Source: Sphingopyxis macrogoltabida (GTDB lineage Bacteria > Pseudomonadota > Alphaproteobacteria > Sphingomonadales > Sphingomonadaceae). From it: a DNA stretch of 64,000 nt. The notes below the pieces were generated by a model. The model had not been told where the DNA came from, searched no databases, and saw only the letters and a list, made by a program, of their open reading frames with translations. The first letter of the stretch is position 1, and each line of letters starts with the position of its first letter. Below, in pieces: positions 7,521 through 16,144 of this stretch. The position numbers and the translations under genes are program-made. The stretch spans positions 8,802 through 72,801 of the forward strand of contig QFPJ01000014.1 in NCBI GenBank assembly GCA_003241685.1, read 5' to 3'.

Positions 7521-8882
7521 TCAATCGGTCGGCAGAATGTCGGCGATGGAGACGGGGCGCGCGGGGAAGCGTGCGGTAAAGCCGATATTGTCGCATCCAC
7601 CCGCGGCGGAAATCATCCGGAGCAGCGTCGGTTCGCAATTGCGCCCCTGACACGCGCCCATGCCGCACCGCGTCGCCAGCTTCACGGCATTGGCCGACCC
7701 GCCCGCCGACACCCGTTCCGACAGGGGGCCGAACGCGACATCCTCGCAGCGGCAGACGATCGTCTGGCTATCCGGCGCAGGAAAGAAGGGACGGGGATCG
7801 GCGATCGCGTCAAGAACGGATGCGAAGGCGCGGTGCCGCGCGAGCCGCCGCCGCGAGTTTTGCGCCGCGCGCTGCGCCGTGTCGGTATCGAGCAGGCCGA
7901 GATCGAGCGCAATCCCCAGACCCGCGAGCTCGCCGCCAGCCGCCGCCGCCGCCGCCCCGGCCACGCCGACCGTCTCGCCCGCCGCGTAGAGGCCAGGCAC
8001 CGAAGTCCGCATCCAATCATCGTGGACGCAGGCCCAGCCGCCCGCAGGCCCCGCCGCGATCATTTGCGCGCCGGCCATTCGCGGCAGCGCCGATTGCGGC
8101 ACGAAACCATAGCAAAGCCCGACTGCGTCGCATTCGACATTGCCGGCGCTCGTTACGGCGCCCGACACGCGATCGCGGCCGGTCAACTCCGACAGGCCGA
8201 CGCCATAGCGTATCGGCGTGCCCGCGCGCGCTAGCGCTGCCATGGCCGATCTGGCAGCGAACAGATCGGCTGGGCGGCCGAGCGCGGTCAGGGGATGGCG
8301 GGCAAGCGCACCAATCATGGCAGCGCGGGGCTGCGCAAAATGAACCGCGGACACCGTGCCGCCCGCCGAGACGATCTGCGCTGCGATGATCAACTGCAAC
8401 GGGTGGGTCCCAGAGAGCAGCACGCGCATGCCGGCCAGCAACTGCTGGCTCTTGATGAAAGCCTGAATACCGCCCGCGGCATGAACGCCGGGAAGCGTCC
8501 AGCCGGGTAGCGGGACGGCGAGATCCTGGCAGCCTGCGGCGATCAGGATGCGGTCGGCGGCGATGGTTCGCAGGCCGTCAGGGCCGCTCGCAACGATCGA
8601 TCCCGCCTGTAACCCGATGGCGGAGTGTCCGCCGAACCAGGTCACCTTCTCCAACTGCCCGAACCGGTCGAGCTGACGCTTCAGCGGTGCATAGCTGCGG
8701 TCGACGAGCCAGTTTGCGACGGTGAAGGCGGCGGGGGGCTGCCGCAAAATCTGTCCGCCGGGGCGCATCTGTTCGTCAATCACCGCGATCGACAGGCTGC
8801 GCCCCTCGAGCGCGATAGCGGCCGCCTGACCAGCGGGGCCGCCGCCGACGATCGCGACGTCGAAGTGCTCCGGTTCAGTCAC
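7521..8882 (-). CDS. FAD/NAD(P)-binding oxidoreductase with BFD-like [2Fe-2S] domain (HcnB/OoxA/D-hydroxyproline dehydrogenase alpha type)
   Basis: A 453-residue protein with an N-terminal FAD motif (AIVGGGPAGQAAA, residues 11-23), a second nucleotide-binding region (ILIAAGCQDLAVPLPGWTLPG), and a C-terminal BFD-like Fe-S domain with cysteines in IVCRCEDV and MGACQGRNCEPTLLRM. This is the architecture of hydrogen cyanide synthase subunit B, opine oxidase subunit A and the alpha subunit of D-hydroxyproline dehydrogenases. It overlaps the preceding 2Fe-2S gene by 8 bp and belongs to the same complex. The natural substrate is an amino or imino acid, most likely with a D or cyclic structure; the exact one is inference. 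Confidence 0.9.
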   Translation of the reverse strand: MTEPEHFDVAIVGGGPAGQAAAIALEGRSLSIAVIDEQMRPGGQILRQPPAAFTVANWLVDRSYAPLKRQLDRFGQLEKVTWFGGHSAIGLQAGSIVASGPDGLRTIAADRILIAAGCQDLAVPLPGWTLPGVHAAGGIQAFIKSQQLLAGMRVLLSGTHPLQLIIAAQIVSAGGTVSAVHFAQPRAAMIGALARHPLTALGRPADLFAARSAMAALARAGTPIRYGVGLSELTGRDRVSGAVTSAGNVECDAVGLCYGFVPQSALPRMAGAQMIAAGPAGGWACVHDDWMRTSVPGLYAAGETVGVAGAAAAAAGGELAGLGIALDLGLLDTDTAQRAAQNSRRRLARHRAFASVLDAIADPRPFFPAPDSQTIVCRCEDVAFGPLSERVSAGGSANAVKLATRCGMGACQGRNCEPTLLRMISAAGGCDNIGFTARFPARPVSIADILPTD

Positions 8883-9159
8883 GCGTCGTGATCTCCATGC
8901 CGTCGCGGGCTTCGATCAGGCAAGCGCGCAGGCGCCGTCCGCTTTCCACCAGCGTGACCAGGCACTCGCTGCACACGCCCATGTTGCAGAACATGCCGCG
9001 TCCCTGTCCGCGGGTGTCCACACGGAAGATGGCATGGTCGGCGGCGAGCATCGCGGCGGCCAGGGTTTCGCCCGCGAAGCATTCGACCCGTATGCCATCG
9101 ACGGTGATGGTGATCGGTCGGCCGCGGCTCACGCCTTGGGTGATGCGGGCGGCCGTCAT
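8875..9159 (-). CDS. Small (2Fe-2S)-binding subunit (HcnA/hydroxyproline dehydrogenase gamma type)
   Basis: A 94-residue ferredoxin-like subunit starting at ATG 9159, which overlaps the FAD-oxidase stop (ATGA). The plant-type cluster ligands are C58-x4-C63-x2-C66 with a distal C80 (FCNMGVCSEC ... LRAC). Preceding residues ITVDGIRVECFAGETLAAAML match the N-terminus of HcnA and the sarcosine-oxidase-alpha N-terminal domain. It would carry electrons between the two FAD subunits encoded on either side. A longer reading frame up to 9690 is antisense noise over the FAD-oxidase gene. Confidence 0.9.
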   Translation of the reverse strand: MTAARITQGVSRGRPITITVDGIRVECFAGETLAAAMLAADHAIFRVDTRGQGRGMFCNMGVCSECLVTLVESGRRLRACLIEARDGMEITTRD

Positions 9160-10331
9160 CCCATGAACCCGTTCAGATGTTCGAAGCGTGCGGGTGACAA
9201 CGGCGCGAGCGCGGGCGCCGGGCCGTCCGCCATCGCATCCGCGATCAGCCGGGCGAAGGTCAGCCCGAGCGTGAAGGCTGATCCGCCCGCCGCGATCCAC
9301 AGGCCGGGCATTCTCGGCACTTCGCCGACCACGGGCAACTGGTCGGCAGAAATCGCGGTGATCCCGGTCCAACTGCGGATCAGGTTCAGCCGCGCGACGT
9401 CCGGCACGGTATCGACCGCGACGCGTAGATTGCCGGTCAGCGATTCGGGGATCATCATTGCCTTCGCCCACGGGTCGAAACCCCCGCCCGGCGCTTGCGC
9501 CAGTCGCGAGGGCCAGCCGCCGCCGACCAGGATATTGCCGGCATAGGTCTGTTTCAGCGATAGCCGCCGCCCGACGTGCTGAACCAAGTGCGGCACCACA
9601 GGTCGCGCTCGCTCGGTGGCGTTCATCAACAGCGCGACGGGATATAGCGGCATGTGGATGTTCAGAAGCGCGCAGATATTGGCGCTCCATGCTCCCGCGG
9701 CGACGAGCAGCCGGTCGGCCGACAGGTCGAGCCGGCCGCCCCGGATCGTAAAGCGCCCATTCTCGCGTGCGATCGACTGCACGCGCGATGCTGTGCGGAT
9801 CGATGCGCCTGCCGCGCGCGCGGCGTCGGCCAGCGCGGGCGTGACGGCACGCGGATCGGCGTGGCCTTCGTCGGCAGAGAAATTTGCGGCCAGGACGCCC
9901 GACGAGAGATAGGGGGCGATCGCGCGCGCTTCGTCGCCATTGATGGTTCGGACCGAAAGGCCTTCACGGCTTTCGCGCGCTGCTTTGCGTTCGAGCAGCG
10001 CGACCTGTTCGGCGGTTTCGGCCACCATCAGCCCGCCCTGCATGGACACATGAAGGTCGGCGGCCAATTCCCCCTCGATCTCCCGCCAGTCGCCCACCGC
10101 AATGCGGCTCAGCGCGACGATATCCGCCGCCTGCCCGTCGATCCGATCGTCGGTTTCGAGAAAACGGCGTTCGATCTGGAAATGGAGCGATCCGGCATTC
10201 TGTCCCGATGCACCGCCGTTGATGTCGCCCGCCTCGATCAGCGCAACCGATGCACCGCGAAGCGCGAGGCGCCATGCGGCAGCACAGCCGACCAGCCCCC
10301 CGCCGATGATCGCGACATCAACCTGTTCCAT
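9156..10331 (-). CDS. FAD-dependent amino acid oxidoreductase, DAO family (HcnC/OoxB/D-hydroxyproline dehydrogenase beta type)
   Basis: A 391-residue DAO-fold flavoprotein. The N-terminal FAD motif is DVAIIGGGLVGCAAAWRLA, followed by GASGQNAGSLHFQIERRF, and a C-terminal block IRSWTGITAISADQLPVVGEVPRMPGLWIAAG. This is the catalytic subunit of HcnABC-type dehydrogenases, which oxidise glycine, opines or D-hydroxyproline to the imine. It begins 6 bp after the DapA-like gene and overlaps the 2Fe-2S subunit gene by 4 bp, giving the order beta-gamma-alpha in one operon. Assignment to the heterotrimeric class is strong; substrate is inferred from the neighbouring DapA-like lyase. Confidence 0.9.
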   Translation of the reverse strand: MEQVDVAIIGGGLVGCAAAWRLALRGASVALIEAGDINGGASGQNAGSLHFQIERRFLETDDRIDGQAADIVALSRIAVGDWREIEGELAADLHVSMQGGLMVAETAEQVALLERKAARESREGLSVRTINGDEARAIAPYLSSGVLAANFSADEGHADPRAVTPALADAARAAGASIRTASRVQSIARENGRFTIRGGRLDLSADRLLVAAGAWSANICALLNIHMPLYPVALLMNATERARPVVPHLVQHVGRRLSLKQTYAGNILVGGGWPSRLAQAPGGGFDPWAKAMMIPESLTGNLRVAVDTVPDVARLNLIRSWTGITAISADQLPVVGEVPRMPGLWIAAGGSAFTLGLTFARLIADAMADGPAPALAPLSPARFEHLNGFMG

Positions 10332-10337
10332 AAGGCC

Positions 10338-11258
10338 CTAAATGCGTCCGAGCGTGACCAAAGTCTCCCTGATTCTCTCGGCGTCTTCGGCGGAAACGTC
10401 GCGCAGTGGCGGGCGGACATGCCCCCCGGGCAGACCCTGGGCGTTGAGGCCGGCCTTCAGTATGGCGGGTCCCGATCCAAAACGGCCGACGAGTTCAGGG
10501 GTGTACCATTCGTCGAGGATGACGCGGTCCATGCGCCCGCATTCGCGCGCGCCTTCGATATCACCCGCCCACAGCTTATTGTAAAAATCGGGGTGGATGC
10601 GCCCGAGCACCGCGCCCGCGCCCATCGTCCCGTCGCCGCCGCGCGCTTGGAGCAGCGCGAGGCCATGCTCGTCCATCGAGTGACCGAAAATCCGAATTTT
10701 GTCCTTGAGCGCGAAAAATGTATCGACAAAGCGGCGCAGGTCGCTGGTCGATTGTTTGATCGCAACGACATTGTCGAGTGCCGCGAGCCGTTCCAGCAGC
10801 GTGAGCGGCATGTCGATCCCGGTGCCGGGAGGCCAGTTGTACACGCAGATGGGTAGCTTGGTCCCAGCCGAAATATCGGCGTAGAATCCATGGATCTCGT
10901 CTGCCGAGGGCCGGTAGTAAGGGGGGGGCGTCACGACGATGCCATCGAATCCGCTGGCCGCGGCATGATCCGCCAGTTCCAGTACCCGGTTTGCGGTATA
11001 GGCATTGCATCCCGCCAGCAGCGGCAACTTGCCGCCGAGTTGCGCGCCCGCCGCCGAAAAGAGCATCTTGCACTCTTCGGTCGACATGCTCGGCCATTCG
11101 CCTGTCGTGCCGGCCAGCAGGAGGCCGTGCATCCCTTCCGAATGAAGCCATTCGAGCAGGACGCCCAGCGCCGGCAGGTCGAGATTGCGGTTCGCGTCGA
11201 AGGGCGTCGTGATGGCCGGAATATAGCCTTGCCAACCGGCACGCGATCTCTTGTTCAT
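10338..11258 (-). CDS. Dihydrodipicolinate synthase/N-acetylneuraminate lyase family protein
   Basis: A 306-residue class I aldolase of the DapA/NanA family. Family markers are the GTTGE loop (residues 50-54), catalytic Tyr in VYNWPPG (Y140) and the Schiff-base lysine in AIKQST (K168). The start is ATG 11258, preceded by a GGGGGGAG Shine-Dalgarno; the longer in-frame reading upstream covers the lysR promoter and is not coding. The family includes DapA, NanA, keto-deoxy-sugar aldolases and pyrroline-hydroxycarboxylate deaminase. Since it leads an operon for an HcnABC/hydroxyproline-dehydrogenase-like enzyme, pyrroline-4-hydroxy-2-carboxylate deaminase is the most attractive guess; a housekeeping dapA role is unlikely from this context. 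Confidence 0.88.
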   Translation of the reverse strand: MNKRSRAGWQGYIPAITTPFDANRNLDLPALGVLLEWLHSEGMHGLLLAGTTGEWPSMSTEECKMLFSAAGAQLGGKLPLLAGCNAYTANRVLELADHAAASGFDGIVVTPPPYYRPSADEIHGFYADISAGTKLPICVYNWPPGTGIDMPLTLLERLAALDNVVAIKQSTSDLRRFVDTFFALKDKIRIFGHSMDEHGLALLQARGGDGTMGAGAVLGRIHPDFYNKLWAGDIEGARECGRMDRVILDEWYTPELVGRFGSGPAILKAGLNAQGLPGGHVRPPLRDVSAEDAERIRETLVTLGRI

Positions 11259-11354
11259 GGAATTCGGCTCCCCCCTTGGTCGGGATATAGTCAATACGGC
11301 AAGTCCCGATAAGCCAAGGTGCATTCGCAGCAAGGGCATCAAAAGACGAAATTG

Positions 11355-11371
11355 GTTGCGTTTATCGCAAC
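11355..11371. promoter_or_regulatory. LysR-type box, copy 2 (GTTGCGTTTATCGCAAC)
   Basis: Perfect 6-bp inverted repeat GTTGCG/CGCAAC around a 5-bp spacer, containing the LysR consensus T-N11-A. It lies in the divergent gap, 46 bp before the lysR ATG at 11418 and about 96 bp before the DapA-like start at 11258. This is the usual place for autoregulation plus activation of the divergent operon. Confidence 0.65.
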
Positions 11372-11417
11372 GATCGGCATTTTCGGGCTTCGGCCGGTGA
11401 CTTTGGGAAGATTGCCA

Positions 11418-12314
11418 ATGTGGGATAACGCGCTCCAATATTTCTACGAAGCCGCGAACCTGGGATCGATGCGGCTGGCGAGCGACAAGATCGGCGTGGC
11501 CGTATCGTCGATCAGCCGCCAGATCGCGCAGCTCGAAAACGATATGGGGATCGCGTTGATCGAACGTGGGCGTCGGTCGATCCGACTGACCGAGGCGGGC
11601 CAACTGGCGTTCGAATATCACAAGAACCAGCTTGCTGACCGCGAAGCGCTGCTGAACCAGATTCAGGAACTGCGCGAGGTTAAATCGGGTCGCATCGACC
11701 TCGCGATCGGCGAGGGCTTCTTCGGGCCGTCCTTCACCGCGCTGATCGAGGGATTCCAGCGCCGCAATCCGGGCATCGCGATCACCGTGACGAGCTGCCC
11801 CAGTTCGGAGATCATCCGCATGGTGCTCGACGACGAGGCGCATATCGGCATGATCCTGCACACCACCAGCGAGCCCAAGATCCGCACGCGTAGCGCGGTC
11901 GCGCAGCCCCTGATGGTGCTGTGCGCGCCGAGCCATCCCGCCGCGGCGATGGAGGCGCTGACGATCGCGGATCTCAGCGGTTTCGACCTGTGCCTACCGC
12001 CGCAGGGCTTCCGGATTCGCAGCACGCTCAATCATGCCGAAAAGCGCGCGCAAACCTGGCTGGAGCCGCGGCTGGTCACGACATCGATCCAGATGATGCG
12101 CGAGATCGCGAAGGGGGGTCGCGCGTTGACCGTGCTGCCGCGCATCTCCGCGCTCGCCGAGCTTGAAGAAGGAAGCCTCGTCGCGCGCCCGCTGCTCGAC
12201 GATGCGATCGAACACAGCACGGTCAGCCTGATCCACCGGCTCGGCCGACAACTTGAGGGCGCACCCGCGCGGCTGATGAGCGTGCTCGAGGCGCGCCTGA
12301 AAAGCTGGAGCTGA
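11418..12314 (+). CDS. LysR family transcriptional regulator
   Basis: A 298-residue LysR protein. The N-terminal winged helix is ALQYFYEAANLGSMRLASDK then VAVSSISRQIAQLENDMGIALIERGRRSIRLTEAGQLAF, and the C-terminal effector domain is a periplasmic-binding-protein fold (GRIDLAIGEGFFGPSFTALIEGF). ATG 11418 is chosen over the in-frame codon at 11319 because GGGAAG lies just upstream and because the operator palindrome at 11355-11371 would otherwise be inside the gene. It is transcribed divergently from the DapA/dehydrogenase operon. The same palindrome recurs at 7502, 16050 and 19003, so this protein is the likely regulator of the whole 6.5-24 kb block. The inducer is unknown. Confidence 0.92.
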   Translation: MWDNALQYFYEAANLGSMRLASDKIGVAVSSISRQIAQLENDMGIALIERGRRSIRLTEAGQLAFEYHKNQLADREALLNQIQELREVKSGRIDLAIGEGFFGPSFTALIEGFQRRNPGIAITVTSCPSSEIIRMVLDDEAHIGMILHTTSEPKIRTRSAVAQPLMVLCAPSHPAAAMEALTIADLSGFDLCLPPQGFRIRSTLNHAEKRAQTWLEPRLVTTSIQMMREIAKGGRALTVLPRISALAELEEGSLVARPLLDDAIEHSTVSLIHRLGRQLEGAPARLMSVLEARLKSWS

Positions 12315-12326
12315 TCGCGATGCCGC

Positions 12327-13781
12327 TCAGGCGGGATGCAGGCTCGCTGCGGCGCGGCGCGGCCATGCGGCGCAGACCAGTGCAGCGACGGCTGCGTTGA
12401 CCGCCATCGCCACCAGCCCATGGTCCCAGCCGGGCAGCAGCGTCGTCCACAGTTGCTGCGCTTGTGGCAGTAGCAGGGCGAGATAGCCGGCCACGATGCC
12501 TGCAAAGACACCCGCTGCGTGCGCGCGCTTCCAGGTGAAGGCGAAATAGACGCCCGGCGCGAGCATGCCGATGGCGGCATAGGCCGACAGCCCGATCTCG
12601 ACCAACGACTTCGATCCGCCGAGCGTCAGCCAGACCGCGATGGCGGCAATGACGATCATCGACAGGCGCGATGCAAGGAGCGATGTGCGGTCGGAGATGT
12701 CGGGTCGCATCGGCAGCAGGATGTTGCGGCTGAAGATCGATCCGGCAGTGAGCAACAGGACCGACCCAGGCACCAGCGCGAGAAGGCATGCCGTCCCCGC
12801 GAAGAGGCCGACGGCCCACGCCGGATAGCGATCGGCGACGAACTGCAGCAGCACGGCATTGGTGTCGCCGCCTTCGGGCTGTGTCCCGGCGAGCAGCGCC
12901 GCGAAGCCGAGCAGGATGATGAAGAAATAGGACAGCGAATAGATCGGCTGCCAGATCGCGTTGCGCCGGATCGTCGCTTCGCTTCCCGCCGAAAAGCAGA
13001 GCTGGAACAGGTGCGGGAGAATCCAGTTGCCAAGCGCGACGTTGAGCGCCGCAGTCATCAGCCAGACCGTCGACAGGCCGGCTTCGGGCTGGAGCCCCGG
13101 CAGCCGGCCGATGCCGGGAAACTGGTCCTGCGCCATTTTATAGACATCGAGCATCGACGCTGCGCCGACTTTCGACGCGACCGTCACGCACAGTGCGATG
13201 ACGATCAGCAGCATCAGCACGTCCTTCACCCCCGCCGCGAAGGCGGCCGAGCGCAGCCCGGCGAAATAGACGAAGGCGAGCATGATGACGGCGGCGACCG
13301 TCGCCGCCGCCGCCGTCGAAACTTCGGGGCCGAGCGTCAGCCGCACGATCAAGCTGAGCGCGACGATCTGGATCTGCACATAGATGATCAGCGCGGCGAT
13401 CCCCGCGATACCAACCACCACGCCGAGCCAGGTGGCGCGATAGTGCGCGGCAAAGAAATCGGCCTGAGTCACCAGCCCGTATCGACGCCCGGCATTCCAG
13501 ATGCATGGCATCAGCCAATAGCCGATCGCTGCCGAAAGCGACACCGACGTGAAGGCAAGATAGGCGGGCGCGCCATGCGCCCATGCGAACCCCGAAATGC
13601 CGAGCACGGCGAAGGTCGTATATATCTCGCCGGCATTGAGGAACCAGAAGACGAGCACGCCGAAACGGCGGCCACCGACCGCCCATTCGGTGAGCGTGCG
13701 CGCGCGCTGCTGTCGCCGCGCCGACAGCAGTGCTCCGGCCATCGTGCCCAGCACGACTGCGAGGGTGAGGGCGAGGATCAA
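12327..13781 (-). CDS. Sodium:solute symporter family protein (SSF)
   Basis: A 484-residue polytopic membrane protein with about 13 hydrophobic helices. SSF-type features include the N-terminal TEWAVGGRRFGVLVFWFLNAGEIYTTFAVLG and a long run of helices ending at the cytoplasmic WPRRAAASLHPA tail. SSF carriers couple sodium entry to uptake of amino acids (PutP), sugars or carboxylates. The gene overlaps the DUF3311 gene upstream (ATGA, 13778-13781), the typical two-gene arrangement of this transporter subgroup. In this locus it probably imports the monomer or dipeptide released by the DUF885 and amidohydrolase enzymes; the specific substrate cannot be read. Confidence 0.9.
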   Translation of the reverse strand: MILALTLAVVLGTMAGALLSARRQQRARTLTEWAVGGRRFGVLVFWFLNAGEIYTTFAVLGISGFAWAHGAPAYLAFTSVSLSAAIGYWLMPCIWNAGRRYGLVTQADFFAAHYRATWLGVVVGIAGIAALIIYVQIQIVALSLIVRLTLGPEVSTAAAATVAAVIMLAFVYFAGLRSAAFAAGVKDVLMLLIVIALCVTVASKVGAASMLDVYKMAQDQFPGIGRLPGLQPEAGLSTVWLMTAALNVALGNWILPHLFQLCFSAGSEATIRRNAIWQPIYSLSYFFIILLGFAALLAGTQPEGGDTNAVLLQFVADRYPAWAVGLFAGTACLLALVPGSVLLLTAGSIFSRNILLPMRPDISDRTSLLASRLSMIVIAAIAVWLTLGGSKSLVEIGLSAYAAIGMLAPGVYFAFTWKRAHAAGVFAGIVAGYLALLLPQAQQLWTTLLPGWDHGLVAMAVNAAVAALVCAAWPRRAAASLHPA

Positions 13782-14065
13782 TGGTCCGCTCCCGCTTGTT
13801 CGATATTGCCGTCACCGTCCTCGAATTCGGGATGCTGGCGGTCGATCGCGAAGATAAAGGCGATGATCGCCGACGTGACGAGGATTCCGGCCATTTGCCA
13901 AACCATCGGGAATGGAAGCAAGAAGGGTCGCCAGGCCACATCGTTGACCAGTGGAACTGCGCCGACCTGCCATAGAAAGGGGATAAGCAGCAGCCATCGG
14001 TGGCGGCGTGAAACGCGGGGTTTTGCGGAAAGCGCTTCGGTTTCCTCGGGCATCGGACGCGACAT
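13778..14065 (-). CDS. DUF3311-like small membrane protein, SSF transporter partner
   Basis: A 95-residue protein from ATG 14065 with two hydrophobic helices (WLLLIPFLWQVGAVPLV and MVWQMAGILVTSAIIAFIFAI) separated by an aromatic/proline loop, the pattern of DUF3311. Such proteins are habitually encoded directly before an SSF symporter and may be a small subunit. It starts 2 bp after the DUF885 stop and overlaps the SSF start by 4 bp, so DUF885-DUF3311-SSF form one tightly coupled operon. Codons upstream of 14065 in the same frame are antisense of the DUF885 gene. Confidence 0.75.
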   Translation of the reverse strand: MSRPMPEETEALSAKPRVSRRHRWLLLIPFLWQVGAVPLVNDVAWRPFLLPFPMVWQMAGILVTSAIIAFIFAIDRQHPEFEDGDGNIEQAGADH

Positions 14066-14067
14066 CC

Positions 14068-15879
14068 TCAAGCCCGCTCGCCGCCCGATGCGGTCCATGC
14101 GCGTATCTTGGTCTCGAGCACTTCCATCGGCAGCGCGCCGGTGTTCAGCACCTGATGGTGGTAGTCGCGAATATCGAACGCAGTGCCGAGAGCCTTGCTC
14201 GCTTCTTCGCGCAGCTCGCGGAATTTGAGCTCGCCGATCTTGTAGGCGCATGCCTGCCCCGGATAGGCGATGTAGCGGTCGATCTCGACCACCACATCGC
14301 GGGGCGCCATCGACGTATTGTCGAGCATATAGTCGATCGCCCGCTGGCGTCCCCAGCGTTTTGCGTGGATGCCGGTGTCGACGACAAGTCGCACCGCGCG
14401 CAGCATTTCCATGTCGAGATGGCCGAACATCTGCATTGGGTCGGTGAACATGCCGAGTTCGGGGCCGAGCGATTCGGCATAAAGGCCCCAGCCTTCGGTA
14501 TAGGCCGTGGCCTGCCCGTGCCGAAGCAGCGGGGGCAGGTCGGCATTTTCGATCGCCAGCGTCAACTGGAAATGGTGCCCCGGAATCCCCTCGTGCAGCG
14601 TCAGCGTCTCGAGCGTCGGGATCGGCCGTGTATTCAGCATCGACATATTGAAAAAGAGGATGCCCGGCGACACGCCGTCGGGCGGTCCGGGGCGGTAATA
14701 TCCGGTGCCGCGCTGATCGCCGAGCGCGGGCAGCGGGCGGACTTCGAAGGGCGCTTTGGGGCGATCATGGAACAGCCGCGGAATCGCCGGCCATATCTTC
14801 GCCTCGATCGCCTCGAACCGCGCAAGCAGTTCGGCGGGGGTTTTGCAATAATATCGGGGGTCGGTGCGGACATGTTCGAAAAAGGCCTTGAGGTCGCCGG
14901 CGAAGCCTACTTCGGTGCGGATCTTTTCCATCTCGCCGCGGATTCGCGTGACTTCGGACAGGCCAAGCGCGTGGATGTCGTCGGCCGAGCGTGTCGTCGT
15001 CGTGTGCCGCGCGAGATTCCAATCGTAGAGCGCGGCACCGCTCTTCATCGCCCACAGACCCGGCGCGTCGGGCGCGTCTGCCAGATAGGTCCCGCGCAAG
15101 TAAGTCGCCCAGGCTTGATAGGCGGGGTAGACCTTGTCGTTGATCGCGGTGCGGAACTCCGCCGTTATCCGGCCGCGTTCGGCGGCGGTGAATGTGGCCG
15201 GCATCCGGTCGATGCCGGACCAAAAGGGGCTTTTTTTGATGGGTAACGCAAGCATTGCGTCGACCTGCGCGAGGATATTGGTGACGATAACCTTCGGTTG
15301 CAGATAGCTTTCGGCCCGGCCTTCCTTCAACCGGGCGACGGTGCTGTACATATAGCCCACGAAACCATCGATGCGCGCGAGGGTGTCGTCATAGTCGGCG
15401 GGTGTTGCAAACGGCACCGCGCCGCCCGACAGGAAATCAGGGAACTCGACGTGGAGACCGAACGAGGGGTTGAGCGGCGCCTTTCGCTGCACCGCGAACA
15501 GTCCATCGTCGAACAGCGCAAGCGTCTGGCGTGTCTTGTAGTCGAACACGTCATAGGCGATGCGGTCGACCGGCGGCAGCGCGGTGCGGTCGATCGCCCC
15601 GAGCGCGGCAAGGTCGCGCACCTTGTTCGCGCGCAGCGTTGCGGCATAGGCGTCGCCTAGCGGATCGACGAACAGCGGCCCCTCCGGTCGCCGGCCGCTC
15701 CGCACCGCGCGCAGCGGATCAAGGGCGGCGTCGGCTGCTTCGCTTTGTTCGAGCAGCGTGTGCAGTGCTGCGGCGGGCGAACCCGTCTGCGCAAAGCCGG
15801 GCAGGGGGGGGAGGGCGCTGGCCGCCATCATGCCCACCGCCGCGCGGCGCGAAATCCGGATTGACCGTGTATGTTGCAT
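14068..15879 (-). CDS. DUF885 family putative metallopeptidase, Tat/Sec exported
   Basis: A 603-residue DUF885 protein. Export signal: SRRAAVGMMAASALPPLPGFAQ with twin arginines. The intact zinc-like motif HEGIPGHHFQ lies near residue 425, then TEGWGLYAE, and the C-terminal YPGQACAYKIGELKFRELREEA and RDYHHQVLNTGALPMEVLE. The family has few characterised members; the HExxxHH pattern plus a downstream Glu suggests a zinc hydrolase acting on peptides outside the cytoplasm. The start is ATG 15879 with GGGGACT upstream; a much longer in-frame reading to 16890 is antisense to the amidohydrolase gene. It leads an operon with the DUF3311 and SSF genes, and a LysR-type box lies 171 bp upstream. Confidence 0.9.
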   Translation of the reverse strand: MQHTRSIRISRRAAVGMMAASALPPLPGFAQTGSPAAALHTLLEQSEAADAALDPLRAVRSGRRPEGPLFVDPLGDAYAATLRANKVRDLAALGAIDRTALPPVDRIAYDVFDYKTRQTLALFDDGLFAVQRKAPLNPSFGLHVEFPDFLSGGAVPFATPADYDDTLARIDGFVGYMYSTVARLKEGRAESYLQPKVIVTNILAQVDAMLALPIKKSPFWSGIDRMPATFTAAERGRITAEFRTAINDKVYPAYQAWATYLRGTYLADAPDAPGLWAMKSGAALYDWNLARHTTTTRSADDIHALGLSEVTRIRGEMEKIRTEVGFAGDLKAFFEHVRTDPRYYCKTPAELLARFEAIEAKIWPAIPRLFHDRPKAPFEVRPLPALGDQRGTGYYRPGPPDGVSPGILFFNMSMLNTRPIPTLETLTLHEGIPGHHFQLTLAIENADLPPLLRHGQATAYTEGWGLYAESLGPELGMFTDPMQMFGHLDMEMLRAVRLVVDTGIHAKRWGRQRAIDYMLDNTSMAPRDVVVEIDRYIAYPGQACAYKIGELKFRELREEASKALGTAFDIRDYHHQVLNTGALPMEVLETKIRAWTASGGERA

Positions 15880-16049
15880 GACCGAGTCCCCGCTTTGTTT
15901 TTGGCTTGCTCGTGATCGTGTCGCGATGCAGCAATAATGCAACCGGGCGCTGCGGTCGGCGCAATCAGGGGCGGCCCGCCCCCGAAACAGCGGGAAGCCG
16001 CAATTTCCCGCGTTTATCGTTGTCGCTGCCGAAAGCTTGCGGGCTTTGT

Positions 16050-16066
16050 GTTGCGTTTTGCGCAAC
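16050..16066. promoter_or_regulatory. LysR-type box, copy 3 (GTTGCGTTTTGCGCAAC)
   Basis: Perfect 6-bp inverted repeat with a 5-bp spacer, in the 265-bp divergent region between the DUF885-DUF3311-SSF operon and the amidohydrolase pair. It is 78 bp before the amidohydrolase ATG at 16145, so both units could respond to the regulator at 11418-12314. The rest of this gap contains no recognisable gene. Confidence 0.65.
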
Positions 16067-16144
16067 AAACTTGCGCCCTCTTGCGCATTGTTTTCTTGGG
16101 CTGTTGCCGCAGGTTCGGCGGCGGATAACAGGGAAGGGCCATTG

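Noticed and set aside
10338..11258. Housekeeping dapA
   Set aside because: Context is a catabolic dehydrogenase operon under a divergent LysR regulator, not lysine biosynthesis; kept only as family member.
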